64,000 nucleotides of DNA from Cohnella herbarum. GTDB taxonomy: Bacteria > Bacillota > Bacilli > Paenibacillales > Paenibacillaceae. The stretch is from positions 7,250,001 through 7,314,000 of the forward strand of contig NZ_CP051680.1 in NCBI RefSeq assembly GCF_012849095.1, read 5' to 3'. Of this stretch, positions 1 to 8,445 are shown piece by piece. The notes beneath the pieces were generated by a model. The model ran no database searches, was not told the origin of the DNA, and worked only from the letters and a program-made list of their open reading frames with translations. The position numbers and the translations under genes are program-made. Each line of letters starts with the position of its first letter. Positions within the stretch are counted from its first letter, which is position 1.

Positions 1-102
1 GAGCTTGAGTGGAAAGCAGGTTACTTTGTCGTTATCGGCGTGATGATCACGTTAGGCGCGGGGATGTATATGTGGTTTAAGCGCAAGGGTTGGTTTGACT
101 GA
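1..102 (+). CDS. CorA-like divalent cation transporter, C-terminal end (partial)
   Basis: The window opens inside a gene; 33 codons are visible before TGA. The peptide is a hydrophobic stretch (GYFVVIGVMITLGAGMYMW) followed by a basic, aromatic tail (FKRKGWFD). This is the layout of the last membrane helix and short tail of CorA-family magnesium/cobalt channels, which often end in a (K/R)(K/R)xW-type motif. The diagnostic GMN loop would lie upstream, outside the window, so the assignment rests only on the tail. Confidence 0.45.
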   Translation, partial: ELEWKAGYFVVIGVMITLGAGMYMWFKRKGWFD

Positions 103-181
103 GGATTATTATGCTAGTCCATGTATCTTTTGTGTTATGTATTATTACATATAAAATGAAAAGTCTCTTCTTTTTCAAATC

Positions 182-224
182 ACATCCTATTTTATGTTAT
201 ATTATATAACATAAAATAGGATGT
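182..224. repeat. perfect 43-bp AT-rich palindrome upstream of allB
   Basis: Two 20-base arms (ACATCCTATTTTATGTTATA and its exact reverse complement) flank a 3-base TTA loop. It ends 24 bases before the allantoinase start and 80 bases after the transporter stop. It is almost entirely A/T and is followed by TTTATTTG. It could be a terminator for the upstream gene, a large operator for allB, or a remnant of a small palindromic element. Confidence 0.75.
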
Positions 225-248
225 TTTATTTGTGTAGGAGGGATCGGC

Positions 249-1661
249 GTGCGCGATGAAGTCAAGTTGGATTTTATTATCAAGGGTGGGAACGTCGTGC
301 TTTCCGATCGCGTCCGCGTTGCGGATATCGGAATCCTTAACGGCGAGATCGTAGACATTGCCCCAGACATTCCATTTTCCGCTAAGCAAACGATAGATGC
401 GCAAGGATTATTCGTGATGGCTGGAGCCGTTGACGCTCATGTTCATCTCAATGAACCCGGGCTAGGCGAATGGGAAGGATTCGAGAGCGGTTCGGCTGCG
501 CTTGCGGCCGGAGGCTGCACGACTTTCATCGATATGCCCTTGAACGGGCTTCCTCCGACGGTGAACGTGGATGCCATGAACCGGAAGCTTGAAGCTGCCG
601 CAAGGTCGGGCGTTCATGTCGATTACGCGTTATGGGGAGGACTCGTTCCGGATAACCTGGAGGAGCTGGCGGCATTGGCGGACGCCGGGGTCGTCGGATT
701 TAAGGCGTTCATGTCTTTCCCTGGCGATACGGGCGAGGGCTGCTTTAGGGAAGTAGACGATATTGCTCTATTCGAAGGGATGAAAGTTCTAGCAAGCAAA
801 AATAAAGTGTTGGCTGTCCATGCGGAAAGTCAGGAAATCATCGCGGCGATGTCCAAGAAGTTCGAGGGTCGCATACGGAGAAGCGTAGGGGATTTTCTGG
901 AATCTAGACCGCTCGCGGCTGAATTGGATGCGGTCCGCAGAGTGCTCCTGTTCGCGGATAGGACGGATTGCCCTCTGCACCTCGTGCATATTAGCAGCCC
1001 TCAAGCCGTTGATATCATTTGGGAGGCGAAGCAGAACGGCGTTAATGTTACGGTAGAAACTTGTCCTCATTATTTGCTCTTCACGGATGAGGATATGGGG
1101 AATTTAGGTCCTCTGGCGAAATGCGCGCCTCCCATGCGCGGAATGAGGGAGAGGGAAGGATTGTGGGCGAGAATAGCGGAGGGTAAAGTCGATCTGATCG
1201 CTTCCGATCATTCGCCCTGCCCTCCTGCGATGAAAATGAACGCCGGCGACGATTATTTTGCGATATGGGGCGGAATATCCGGCGCTCAGAGTACGTTAGA
1301 GTTGATGTTCGATGAAGGGTATCTCCGCAGAGGCATTCCGCTGCCTCTGTTATCCCGCCTGCTCTCGGAAAATCCGGCCAAGAGGTTCGGATTGTTCCCC
1401 GGGAAGGGGAAGCTCGCGATCGGCTCGGATGCGGATATCGTCCTCGTGAATCCGGATGCGCCTTACGTGCTTCAACCCGAGCAACTCCTTTACCGGCATC
1501 GGCAGAGCGTGTATGCCGGACGGGAATTCCGCTGCCGGGTTATGCTGACGATGAGTCGCGGGAAAGTCGTCTATACGCCGGAGCTGGGAGTCGGAGCGTC
1601 CATGGAAGGGATCTGGATTCCGACGAAGGAGGAACAATCGCGTAAACGGAAACTTTTATAG
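249..1661 (+). CDS. allB: Allantoinase
   Basis: Hydrolyses allantoin to allantoate in purine ureide breakdown; cytoplasmic dinuclear-metal amidohydrolase. The 470-residue length is usual for the family. Visible metal-site elements are HVH at residues 64-66, the lysine that is normally carbamylated in GFKAF (K152), H191 in VHAES, H247 in LVHISS and D320 in ASDHSPC. The context around HVHLNEPG and DHSPCPP fits allantoinase better than dihydroorotase or hydantoinase. The start is GTG at 249, preceded by TAGGAGGG at good distance. No other ureide gene is adjacent, so it appears to be a single-gene unit. The 43-bp palindrome just upstream is the obvious candidate control element. Confidence 0.88.
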   Translation: MRDEVKLDFIIKGGNVVLSDRVRVADIGILNGEIVDIAPDIPFSAKQTIDAQGLFVMAGAVDAHVHLNEPGLGEWEGFESGSAALAAGGCTTFIDMPLNGLPPTVNVDAMNRKLEAAARSGVHVDYALWGGLVPDNLEELAALADAGVVGFKAFMSFPGDTGEGCFREVDDIALFEGMKVLASKNKVLAVHAESQEIIAAMSKKFEGRIRRSVGDFLESRPLAAELDAVRRVLLFADRTDCPLHLVHISSPQAVDIIWEAKQNGVNVTVETCPHYLLFTDEDMGNLGPLAKCAPPMRGMREREGLWARIAEGKVDLIASDHSPCPPAMKMNAGDDYFAIWGGISGAQSTLELMFDEGYLRRGIPLPLLSRLLSENPAKRFGLFPGKGKLAIGSDADIVLVNPDAPYVLQPEQLLYRHRQSVYAGREFRCRVMLTMSRGKVVYTPELGVGASMEGIWIPTKEEQSRKRKLL

Positions 1662-1681
1662 CTTTGGCTGGCGTTTTCCGC

Positions 1682-2950
1682 TTAATTATAGTAAATGTCT
1701 TCATTCTCGGTTTCGGCTTCGGAATGATCTTCTGCCGTATCCGAACCTGAGTCGATATCGGTATAGACGTACTCAGCTTGCTCCGATTCCTCTGCTTCAT
1801 CGCCGGTATAGAATCCGGAAGGCGCTTGTGCCCGCTGGTCGGAAGCGTTGTCAGGCGCCATCTCCTCGGGTCTGCGGTTCAATTCGGAAGGCTTCAAGTT
1901 CTGACCGTCGGGGTTGTTGGCCTTATTTAACAGCTCCGAGAGAACGGCGTTTTTTTGTCCGTGCCTATGGCGCATTTGGGTTTCGGCCGTTTCCGGATTG
2001 TGGTTGGCGTAACCGAGCAGTTCCGTTGCCGAGGCCTGCATATTCTGCGTACCGCCTTTTCCGACGAATTCGACGCCGAGCCGCTCGGTTTGTACTTTTC
2101 TTTTTTCCAACTGCTGAACGGTTTGCATCATCTGCATGGATCCGGGTTGATAGTGGCCGCTCGTATCGGAGACGAGCTCGATTTGTCCGTCTCTCACTTG
2201 CAATTCGCCCGCCCCCGCTACGTCCTTGCCGCCATGGAAGCTGGAGTGATGGAATCGCTCTTGCATTGGAAGGCCTTGGTTAAGGGCATTTTGTCCCCGA
2301 TCTTCGTTTTCCTTGATGGCGTCTGCCGTATGGAATTGCCCCTCTTTATCCATCGTGAAAATATGGCGATCCGGCTTAGAGCCCTTAAAAGCGGCTTGCC
2401 TGGCTCCGATCGTGCTCAGCTCGCTTCCGTCCGAAGCGTTCGTCATTTGGCCTTGATCGTTGAAGCCGCGGGCGAATGGCGCTCTAGCCTCGTCCGTATC
2501 GGCGTAAAAGGTTTGGGAAGGCAATACGGTATTCATTCTCGCGTTCGGCCCGATGACGTCTTGCTTGTCGAACTTCGGCATCGAAGGCAACATCGGTTTC
2601 ATCTCGAATGAACTTGCGTTCGGAACGTTGGGAGCTTGCTGCGGGATCGAAGACGATGAATCCGTATCCGTGTAATAAGTCGTATCGGGGGCGGTCGGAG
2701 CCCCGGAGTAACCGCTTGTAATGACGGGAGGAGAGGAGGCGGTTTCCGTATAATAAGGGGTTTCGGGCGCGACATCCATGCTTTGCATCGTAGCTTGGTT
2801 TCCAATCGATTGCTGCATGTCCGTCAATGGGTTTTGTTGCGCTTGCCTGTGGGAACCGATCATCGGGGGTCTCGCGGGACCGGGCGATCGTTGGGCGCCC
2901 AGGAACGGCGCCTGACCTCCGGAAATCGCGTTGCTACGAGCTCTTGTCAT
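1682..2950 (-). CDS. Uncharacterised surface or toxin-like protein with an HSSF...SGHYQPG domain
   Basis: A 422-residue hydrophilic protein with no signal peptide or membrane helix. Residues 1-50 are Pro/Gln-rich and contain QQSIGNQA, a type of motif common near the N terminus of DUF4157-type and contractile-injection cargo proteins. Next come three degenerate acidic repeats of the form (T)xYYT(E/D)T(A/D)SS. The C-terminal half has a conserved block around HHSSFHGGKDVAGAGELQV and SGHYQPG, then a helical segment and MQASATELLGYANHNP. The tail is acidic and ends YYN. I recognise the SGHYQP block from uncharacterised bacterial proteins but know no proven function. It overlaps the start of its partial copy (2934-3457) by 17 bases and converges with allB. 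Confidence 0.6.
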   Translation of the reverse strand: MTRARSNAISGGQAPFLGAQRSPGPARPPMIGSHRQAQQNPLTDMQQSIGNQATMQSMDVAPETPYYTETASSPPVITSGYSGAPTAPDTTYYTDTDSSSSIPQQAPNVPNASSFEMKPMLPSMPKFDKQDVIGPNARMNTVLPSQTFYADTDEARAPFARGFNDQGQMTNASDGSELSTIGARQAAFKGSKPDRHIFTMDKEGQFHTADAIKENEDRGQNALNQGLPMQERFHHSSFHGGKDVAGAGELQVRDGQIELVSDTSGHYQPGSMQMMQTVQQLEKRKVQTERLGVEFVGKGGTQNMQASATELLGYANHNPETAETQMRHRHGQKNAVLSELLNKANNPDGQNLKPSELNRRPEEMAPDNASDQRAQAPSGFYTGDEAEESEQAEYVYTDIDSGSDTAEDHSEAETENEDIYYN

Positions 2951-3457
2951 GGATTTTTCTCCAATCTAAAAGTAGTTTATGCGCGGTTTCTAGTTGCTGT
3001 CGTACTAAGTAACTGTTGTAAAACTCGTTTTTCTTGGCGTGGCTTTTGCGCATTTGCGCTTCGGCGGTATGCGGACTATGGTTCGCGTACCCGAGAAGTT
3101 CCAAGGCGGAGACTTGCATGTTCTTGTTCGGCTGATCTTGCTTCAAAGGGTTATCTTCCTCATCTAGCTGGAGATAGCCGTTCTCGTCTTCCTCGTCTTC
3201 CTCGTCTTCCTTGTCTTCCCGTTTCCCGACGAACTCCACGCCCAATCTTTCCATGGCAACCTTTTTTCTCTCCAGCTCCTGAACGGTTTGCATCATTTGC
3301 TTGGATCCCGGTTGGTAGTGCCCGCTTGCATCCGAGACGAGCGCGACTTGACCGTCCCTGACCTGCATCTCTCCTGCTCCGATTGCTGAAGATCAAGCAC
3401 GGGGTTCATATGTAATTGCGCTCCGAGCGTAACTCCGCGAGCGGGAGCTTTCGATTT
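2934..3457 (-). pseudogene. Truncated, decayed tandem copy of the 1682-2950 gene
   Basis: From ATG at 3368 an open frame of 144 residues copies the C-terminal half of the downstream gene (QVRDGQVALVSDASGHYQPG, then MQTVQELE, LGVEFVGK, LELLGYANHSP). It carries an extra acidic insert (KEDEEDEEDE). Homology continues upstream of that ATG in the same frame (IGAGE before MQVRDG) until an in-frame stop. In another frame, from about 3457, the DNA encodes LGAQLHMNPVLDLQQS, matching the neighbour's N-terminal LGAQ...NPLTDMQQS. An internal deletion therefore seems to have joined the N-terminal block to the C-terminal half out of frame. Whether the shorter open frame is still translated cannot be seen. 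Confidence 0.6.
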
Positions 3458-3681
3458 TCAGTTGCCTGTGAATAATGGCTTGAGTCCGCCGATGGCGCCG
3501 TTGCCCATGGAAATCGTCTCCAATAGTCGAATTTAATTCCATCGTACGATTTTTCGACTGTTTTCGCAATGAAAAAATCCGGTTTGTCCTCCCCGAATAG
3601 TTAACCGCCCTCGTCCCACACCCCGTTTCCGGTTCCGGCATATGAAGTAAGAGACAATCTGTCGGATAAGGGGGATTGACC

Positions 3682-4461
3682 GTGAAAGTGGTCATTCTGG
3701 CCGGAGGCTACGGTACGAGATTTAGCGAAGAAACGGCAAATCGGCCGAAGCCGCTTATCGAGATCGGGGATAAACCGATTTTGTGGCACATTATGAAGCT
3801 TTACTCGCATTACGGGTTTCAAGAATTCATCATCCCTCTCGGCTACAAAGGGGTGCTGATCAAGGAATTTTTCGCCCATTATTACTTGCATGAGTCCGAC
3901 GTCACCTTCGACTTCGCCGACGGCGGCAGCATGACGATGCACCAACGCTGCACGGATCCGTGGAAAGTCACTTTAGTGGATACCGGCAGGGATACGTTAA
4001 CCGGCGGTCGCATTCAGCGCATTCGGCCTTATTTGGACAATGAGCCTTTTCTTCTTACTTATGGCGACGGCTTAAGCAATGTGAACCTCTCTAAGCTCGT
4101 AAAATACCATCGCTCTCATGGGAAAATGGCGACCGTAACCGCGGTGCAGCCGGGAGGAAGATTCGGAGCTTTGCAAATCGGCGCATCGGGAAAGGTAGAC
4201 GGGTTTCGAGAAAAGCCAAGCGGGGATGGCGGATGGATCAACGGCGGTTTTTTCGTGTTTCAGCCGGAGGTGTTCGCGTACATGGGGGGAGACGATACGA
4301 TGCTCGAGAAGGAGCCGTTGGAAGCGCTGGCGGGGCAAGGTCAGTTGAAAGCTTACGAGCATGACGGGTTCTGGCATCCGATGGATACGCTGCGCGATAA
4401 AACGTTGTTAGAAGGATTGTGGAAATCGGGCAGCGCTCCTTGGAAAGTTTGGCCGACATGA
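3682..4461 (+). CDS. rfbF: Glucose-1-phosphate cytidylyltransferase
   Basis: Makes CDP-glucose from glucose 1-phosphate and CTP, the first step to CDP-3,6-dideoxyhexoses. The N terminus VVILAGGYGTRFSEETANRPKPL is the nucleotide-binding signature of the sugar nucleotidyltransferase fold; EIGDKPILWHIMKLYSHYG and LTYGDGLSNV are typical of RfbF. At 259 residues it has the normal family length. GTG at 3682 is chosen because AAGGGGG ends 7 bases before it; the in-frame TTG at 3676 would be too close. The stop overlaps the next start (ATGA), which implies translational coupling with the thiamine-diphosphate enzyme. Confidence 0.85.
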   Translation: MKVVILAGGYGTRFSEETANRPKPLIEIGDKPILWHIMKLYSHYGFQEFIIPLGYKGVLIKEFFAHYYLHESDVTFDFADGGSMTMHQRCTDPWKVTLVDTGRDTLTGGRIQRIRPYLDNEPFLLTYGDGLSNVNLSKLVKYHRSHGKMATVTAVQPGGRFGALQIGASGKVDGFREKPSGDGGWINGGFFVFQPEVFAYMGGDDTMLEKEPLEALAGQGQLKAYEHDGFWHPMDTLRDKTLLEGLWKSGSAPWKVWPT

Positions 4462-6250
4462 AGGCAGCGAGATACATGATAGATTTTCTTGCGGAGTCCG
4501 GCGTCAAGCACGTGTTCGAAATGGCGGGAGGGGCGATTGCCCATCTGTTGGATGCGTTAGATGAACGGGATGATATCCAGGCCGTAGCGATGCATCACGA
4601 GCAAGCGGCAGCGTTCGCCGCTGAAGGATACGCGCGGGTTAACGGCAATATCGGCGTTGCCATGGCGACGAGCGGTCCGGGTGCCTTAAATCTGCTGACG
4701 GGCATCGGAAGCTGTTACTTCGATTCGGTGCCCTGCTTGTTCTTGACCGGGCAAGTGAACACGTTCGAGTATAAATTCGCCGATAAGGTGCGTCAGAACG
4801 GATTTCAAGAGACGGATATCGTAAACGTAGCTAAGCCGCTAGTGAAATACGCCGCAATGGTGACGGATGCGGCCAACCTTCGATATGAGCTGGAGAAGGC
4901 GGTATTTCTTTGCCGCTCGGGGAGACAGGGACCCGTACTGTTGGACATACCGATGGACGTGCAACGAGCGGAAGTGGTTCCGGAGCGGCTAGACAGTTAT
5001 TACGCCAGCAAAGAATATGCCTTGGAGCTTGCCGGGAGTCCTTCCGGTCCTGCCGATGCGGATATTCGCCAGACGATCGCGCTGCTTAAGAAGTCGACTC
5101 GTCCGATCGTTCTCGTCGGGGAGGCGTGAGGGCTTCCGGAGCAACGAACGCGGTAAGGGAATGGTTAACTTTGTCGGGCATTCCCGCCGTCTGTTCGCTT
5201 ATGGGATTAGACGCGATAGTTTCGGAATATGCTTGGAACTTGGGACTCATCGGTTCTTACGGCCACCGCTACGCTAATCTGGCGTTAGCGAATTGCGACT
5301 GCTTGTTGGTGCTGGGATCGCGGCTAGATACAAGGCAGACCGGGACGAGGCCGGAGACGTTCGCGCGAGGGGCGAAGGTAATTCATGTAGATATAGACGA
5401 TGCGGAGTTGGGGAGGAAAGTGAAAGCGGAGCTCGCTATCCATAGTCCTCTGCGGCCGTTCGCGGAGAAGCTGTTGGCGGCGTGGAAAGCCTACCCGATT
5501 CAGCAGCAATGGACGGCTTGGAAAGATCGGCTGGACTTTTACCGCAAGCGGTACCCGACCGGGGGCGGTGGGTTAGAGAATGAATCGATCGATCCGAATC
5601 GGCTTATGAAACGGCTTGGGGATGCGTTAGGGAACAAGACGATCGTCTGTCTTGACGTCGGACAGCATCAAATGTGGGCGAGCCAGTCTTTGGCGATAAG
5701 AGGAGATATGCGAATGTTGAACGCGGGAGGAATGGGGGCGATGGGCTTCGGTCTTCCCGCGGCGATCGGTGCCGCCTTCGCGGCATCGGATCGGCGAATC
5801 GTCATGATCGCCGGAGACGGAGGGATGCAGGTCAACCTCCAAGAGTTGCAAACGGTCGTTCGGTGGAAGCTGCCGATCGCGATGATCGTTCTGAACAACC
5901 GTTCGCTTGGCATGGTCAGGCAGTTCCAGGATCTCTATTTCGGCGGCCGACAAACTTCCACGGTGGACGGATACAGCAGCCCGAATTTCGTGAAGCTATC
6001 GGAAGCCTACGGTATACCGGGTTCTTATGTCTCGAATGAGGAAGAATTTCGGGCTTGGGCGGCTTCCGTAGACGCGCAAAGAACGGTAGGCCCGGATTTA
6101 ACCGAGATCGAAATCGCAATGAGCTCCGCCGTGCATCCGAAGCTAGGAGTTGGCCGGCCGGTCGAGGATATGGAGCCGTTATTGGAGCGCGAGGAATTGC
6201 GAAGACTACTGCTCGTTCCTCCTATTGAAGAAGAAGGACCTGCCTCGTGA
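4458..6250 (+). pseudogene. Thiamine-diphosphate (acetolactate synthase-like) enzyme, split by a one-base frameshift at 5118-5121
   Basis: Two abutting frames together make one ThDP enzyme of about 597 residues. The first (4458-5129) holds the PYR domain, with the catalytic Glu in HHEQAAAFAAEGYAR (E48). The second (about 5126-6250) holds the central and PP domains, with the cofactor motif GDGGMQVN...LNN. The break falls exactly at VLVGEA/VRASGA. One extra G in the GGGG run at 5118-5121 gives VLVGGGVRASGA, the family's conserved linker, so a sequencing or slippage deletion is likely. The start ATG at 4458 overlaps the rfbF stop. Next to rfbF, the best-known relative is YerE, which adds a two-carbon unit to a CDP-sugar, but a plain acetolactate synthase-like role is also possible. 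If the reading is real, the enzyme is two chains or inactive. Confidence 0.75.
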
Positions 6251-6268
6251 GCGGGTCCTTCTTCTTTT
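6230..6268 (+). terminator. Rho-independent terminator overlapping the end of the ThDP gene
   Basis: GAAGAAGGACCTGC (6230-6243) pairs with GCGGGTCCTTCTTC (6251-6264), with one G-U pair, followed by TTTTA. The gene's TGA stop lies in the loop. Confidence 0.85.
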
Positions 6269-6317
6269 ATGCGGATAGCAGGATAAATCGGCAACCTGGA
6301 TCATCCGGTTTTCGCGG

Positions 6318-6815
6318 TTACTTAATGAGTCCTTTATTGATTGGATGATGCTTGCTCACGATCTGCTTGAATTGCTCTTCTTGAGCGCTGTCCGTGAATC
6401 GGTCTCTCGGAAGCACCCAGAATTCTCTCTTGTCTAGGAAGAGATAATAAAATCGATCCGTAGCCCAAACCTTCTTCACGCTGTTCCAGTCGGTTTCGGA
6501 ATGGAGGTCTTCGGAATTCAATTGGATTTTCTCGTCGCCGACGGATAGGGTGAATAACTTGTTATATCTCGGATCGCTGGTAAATCTCGAGGGCTGAAGA
6601 TAGCAGGATGCCGCATAAGAGGCGCCGAGCGCCAAGATGACGAAGAGGGCGATCCATAATAGCCTTGAGTTGGAATTCTGGCTGTACATAATGATTTCTA
6701 ACAGGACGATCGCTAAGCCGATCCCGTTCGAGACCCAGAACCGGAGAGAGTTATGATGGTACCCTCTGATTGCTTTCCCCATATATTCGCTGTACTTAAA
6801 CGTGATGTCGACCAA
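6318..6815 (-). CDS. YcxB-like membrane protein
   Basis: A 165-residue protein with two membrane helices at about residues 29-45 and 52-70, and a C-terminal cytoplasmic domain. That domain ends in a pattern typical of YcxB-like proteins: DWNSVKKVWATDRFYYLF, then FWVLPRDRF, then a short helix that contacts the cofactorless domain. Function in the family is unknown. TTG at 6815 is used because AAGGAGG lies 9 bases upstream. It converges with the ThDP gene across a terminator. Confidence 0.65.
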   Translation of the reverse strand: MVDITFKYSEYMGKAIRGYHHNSLRFWVSNGIGLAIVLLEIIMYSQNSNSRLLWIALFVILALGASYAASCYLQPSRFTSDPRYNKLFTLSVGDEKIQLNSEDLHSETDWNSVKKVWATDRFYYLFLDKREFWVLPRDRFTDSAQEEQFKQIVSKHHPINKGLIK

Positions 6816-6854
6816 CTTGAATTTCCTCCTTAAATAGGTGAATCGAATATCGTT

Positions 6855-7043
6855 TTACTCTAGAGAAGCTTTCGCCGTTTGCAACGCGTCGATGATTCGT
6901 TCTAACTCTTCGCGATTATCGATGAACAACGAGACGTATTTCGGACGGTAACCGCTGCTCGAAAGCTCGATGTGAACCTGTTTTTTATCGTTATCGGCAC
7001 TGATATCGATAAATTCGGTCGTATATATCATTCGGCTGGCCAA
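6855..7043 (-). CDS. Small hypothetical protein, 62 residues
   Basis: Not recognised. Mixed alpha/beta composition with a C-terminal amphipathic helix (NREELERIIDALQTAKASL) and no membrane segment. TTG at 7043 is supported by TTGGAGG 7 bases upstream. It lies 39 bases before the YcxB-like gene on the same strand and may be cotranscribed with it. Confidence 0.6.
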   Translation of the reverse strand: MASRMIYTTEFIDISADNDKKQVHIELSSSGYRPKYVSLFIDNREELERIIDALQTAKASLE

Positions 7044-7160
7044 TAGAAAACCTCCAAGATCAGATATATAAACTATATCAAACTATATCATATCTTGCGA
7101 AAGTTTGGGCAGCGGCGATGAACGTTAAGCGACACCGTACAACCTTAAGGGATTAATGTT

Positions 7161-7180
7161 AAAATGGTACGTACAAGTGA
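7161..7180 (+). promoter_or_regulatory. AraR operator upstream of araR
   Basis: AAAATGGTACGTACAAGTGA contains the GTACGTAC core of Bacillus AraR boxes. A TATACT -10 element follows at 7191-7196, so the box covers the -35 region. This fits autorepression of araR. The same core recurs upstream of araD. Confidence 0.75.
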
Positions 7181-7243
7181 TTTCCTGTGGTATACTGTCC
7201 ATAATGATTTTGACGAGTTCGCGCGAGCTGGAGGTACTTAGAG

Positions 7244-8338
7244 ATGAATGCACAATCGCCGAAATATTTGCAGCTTAAGGAAGAGATCTTATCATGGATC
7301 GCGGGCGGGCGGTATCGTCCGGGAGACAAGCTGCCTTCGGAGAACGAATTGGCGGAGCAGTTTTCCTTGAGTCGACAGACGGTGCGCCAATCGATCGGAG
7401 AGCTTGTCGCGGAAGGGTGGCTCACCCGAGAACAGGGAAAAGGAACCTACGTGAGCAGGCAATCCGCCGAGCGCCGCAGCGCTTCGGGGAACCGTACCGT
7501 AGGGGTCATCACGACCTCTATATCGGACTACATCTTTCCTTCTATCGTCCGAGGCATCGAATCGGCGCTTAAAGACAAAGGCTACCGTCTGCTGTTGTCC
7601 AGTACCGATCATCGCAAAGACCGGGAGCGGGAGTGCTTGGAGATGATGCTGAGCCACTCGGTATGCGCGCTTATCGTGGAGCCGACCAAGAGCGCCGAAG
7701 GGAATCCTAACTTCGATAACTATTTGGCGATCGAGGACCACGGAATTCCGGTGCTGATGATCAACGAATCTTATCCGGATTTGGAGTTTCCGAGCGTGAG
7801 AATGGATGACGACGCCGGCGGACTGATGGCAGCCGACTACGTGCTAAAGCTGGGTCATCGGAGAATCGCCGGTTTTTTCAAAACGGACGACTTGCAAGGG
7901 GTACGCAGGATGAAAGGGTTTATTCGCGCTTGCAGAGAGTATCAGCTTCCATCCGACGGAAATTCGATTGTACGGTATTCGACCGAAAATAAAGACGAGC
8001 TTCCTCAGAGGATGCTCCGCGAACTGCTCCTTTCCGATCAGCCTCCTACGGCGATCGTATGTTATAACGATCAACTGGCCGTATCGCTGCTTGATACGAT
8101 CAGGGATCTGGGCTTGAGGATTCCGGAAGACTTGTCGATGATAGGATACGACGATTCTTTTCTAGCGACGGCAACGGAAACGAAGCTAACGACGATCGAG
8201 CATCCGAAATCGGGTCTCGGCGAATTAGCGGCGAACGTTCTGATCGCGCAACTGGAGCAAGGGAACGCTCCGTCAAGCAAAGAAATGCTGCATCCGCCGA
8301 AGCTGATCGTTCGCCAATCCGTTCTGGATATCCGTTGA
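7244..8338 (+). CDS. araR: Arabinose operon repressor AraR
   Basis: A chimeric regulator: residues 1-70 are a GntR-type winged helix (LPSENELAEQFSLSRQTVRQ, then GKGTYV), and residues 85-364 are a LacI-type sugar-binding domain (VGVITTSISDYIFPSIVRGIE, then DQLAVSLLD and DLSMIGYDDS). This fusion is the hallmark of AraR, which leaves its operators when it binds L-arabinose. Length is 364 residues, as in Bacillus. ATG at 7244 is preceded by TGGAGG. AraR-type boxes lie before this gene and before araD. Confidence 0.9.
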   Translation: MNAQSPKYLQLKEEILSWIAGGRYRPGDKLPSENELAEQFSLSRQTVRQSIGELVAEGWLTREQGKGTYVSRQSAERRSASGNRTVGVITTSISDYIFPSIVRGIESALKDKGYRLLLSSTDHRKDRERECLEMMLSHSVCALIVEPTKSAEGNPNFDNYLAIEDHGIPVLMINESYPDLEFPSVRMDDDAGGLMAADYVLKLGHRRIAGFFKTDDLQGVRRMKGFIRACREYQLPSDGNSIVRYSTENKDELPQRMLRELLLSDQPPTAIVCYNDQLAVSLLDTIRDLGLRIPEDLSMIGYDDSFLATATETKLTTIEHPKSGLGELAANVLIAQLEQGNAPSSKEMLHPPKLIVRQSVLDIR

Positions 8339-8347
8339 CGGAAACTA

Positions 8348-8377
8348 TCGACACACCTGTACGTACAAGTGTATAAT
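8348..8377 (+). promoter_or_regulatory. Promoter and AraR operator of the araDB unit
   Basis: TCGACA (8348-8353) and a perfect TATAAT (8372-8377) are separated by 18 bases. The spacer is almost filled by ACACCTGTACGTACAAGTGT (8353-8372), a near-perfect palindrome with the AraR core. A bound repressor would cover both promoter elements, so tight repression without arabinose is expected. Confidence 0.85.
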
Positions 8378-8445
8378 ATGGGCTGTAGATTGTTTGACGA
8401 CACGCACTGGAATAGGGATTCGCGCAGAAGGAAGGAGTGTTTCAC

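Noticed and set aside
5118..5129. Programmed frameshift in the ThDP enzyme
   Set aside because: No slippery heptamer or downstream structure is evident, and one extra G restores a conserved motif, so an indel is simpler.
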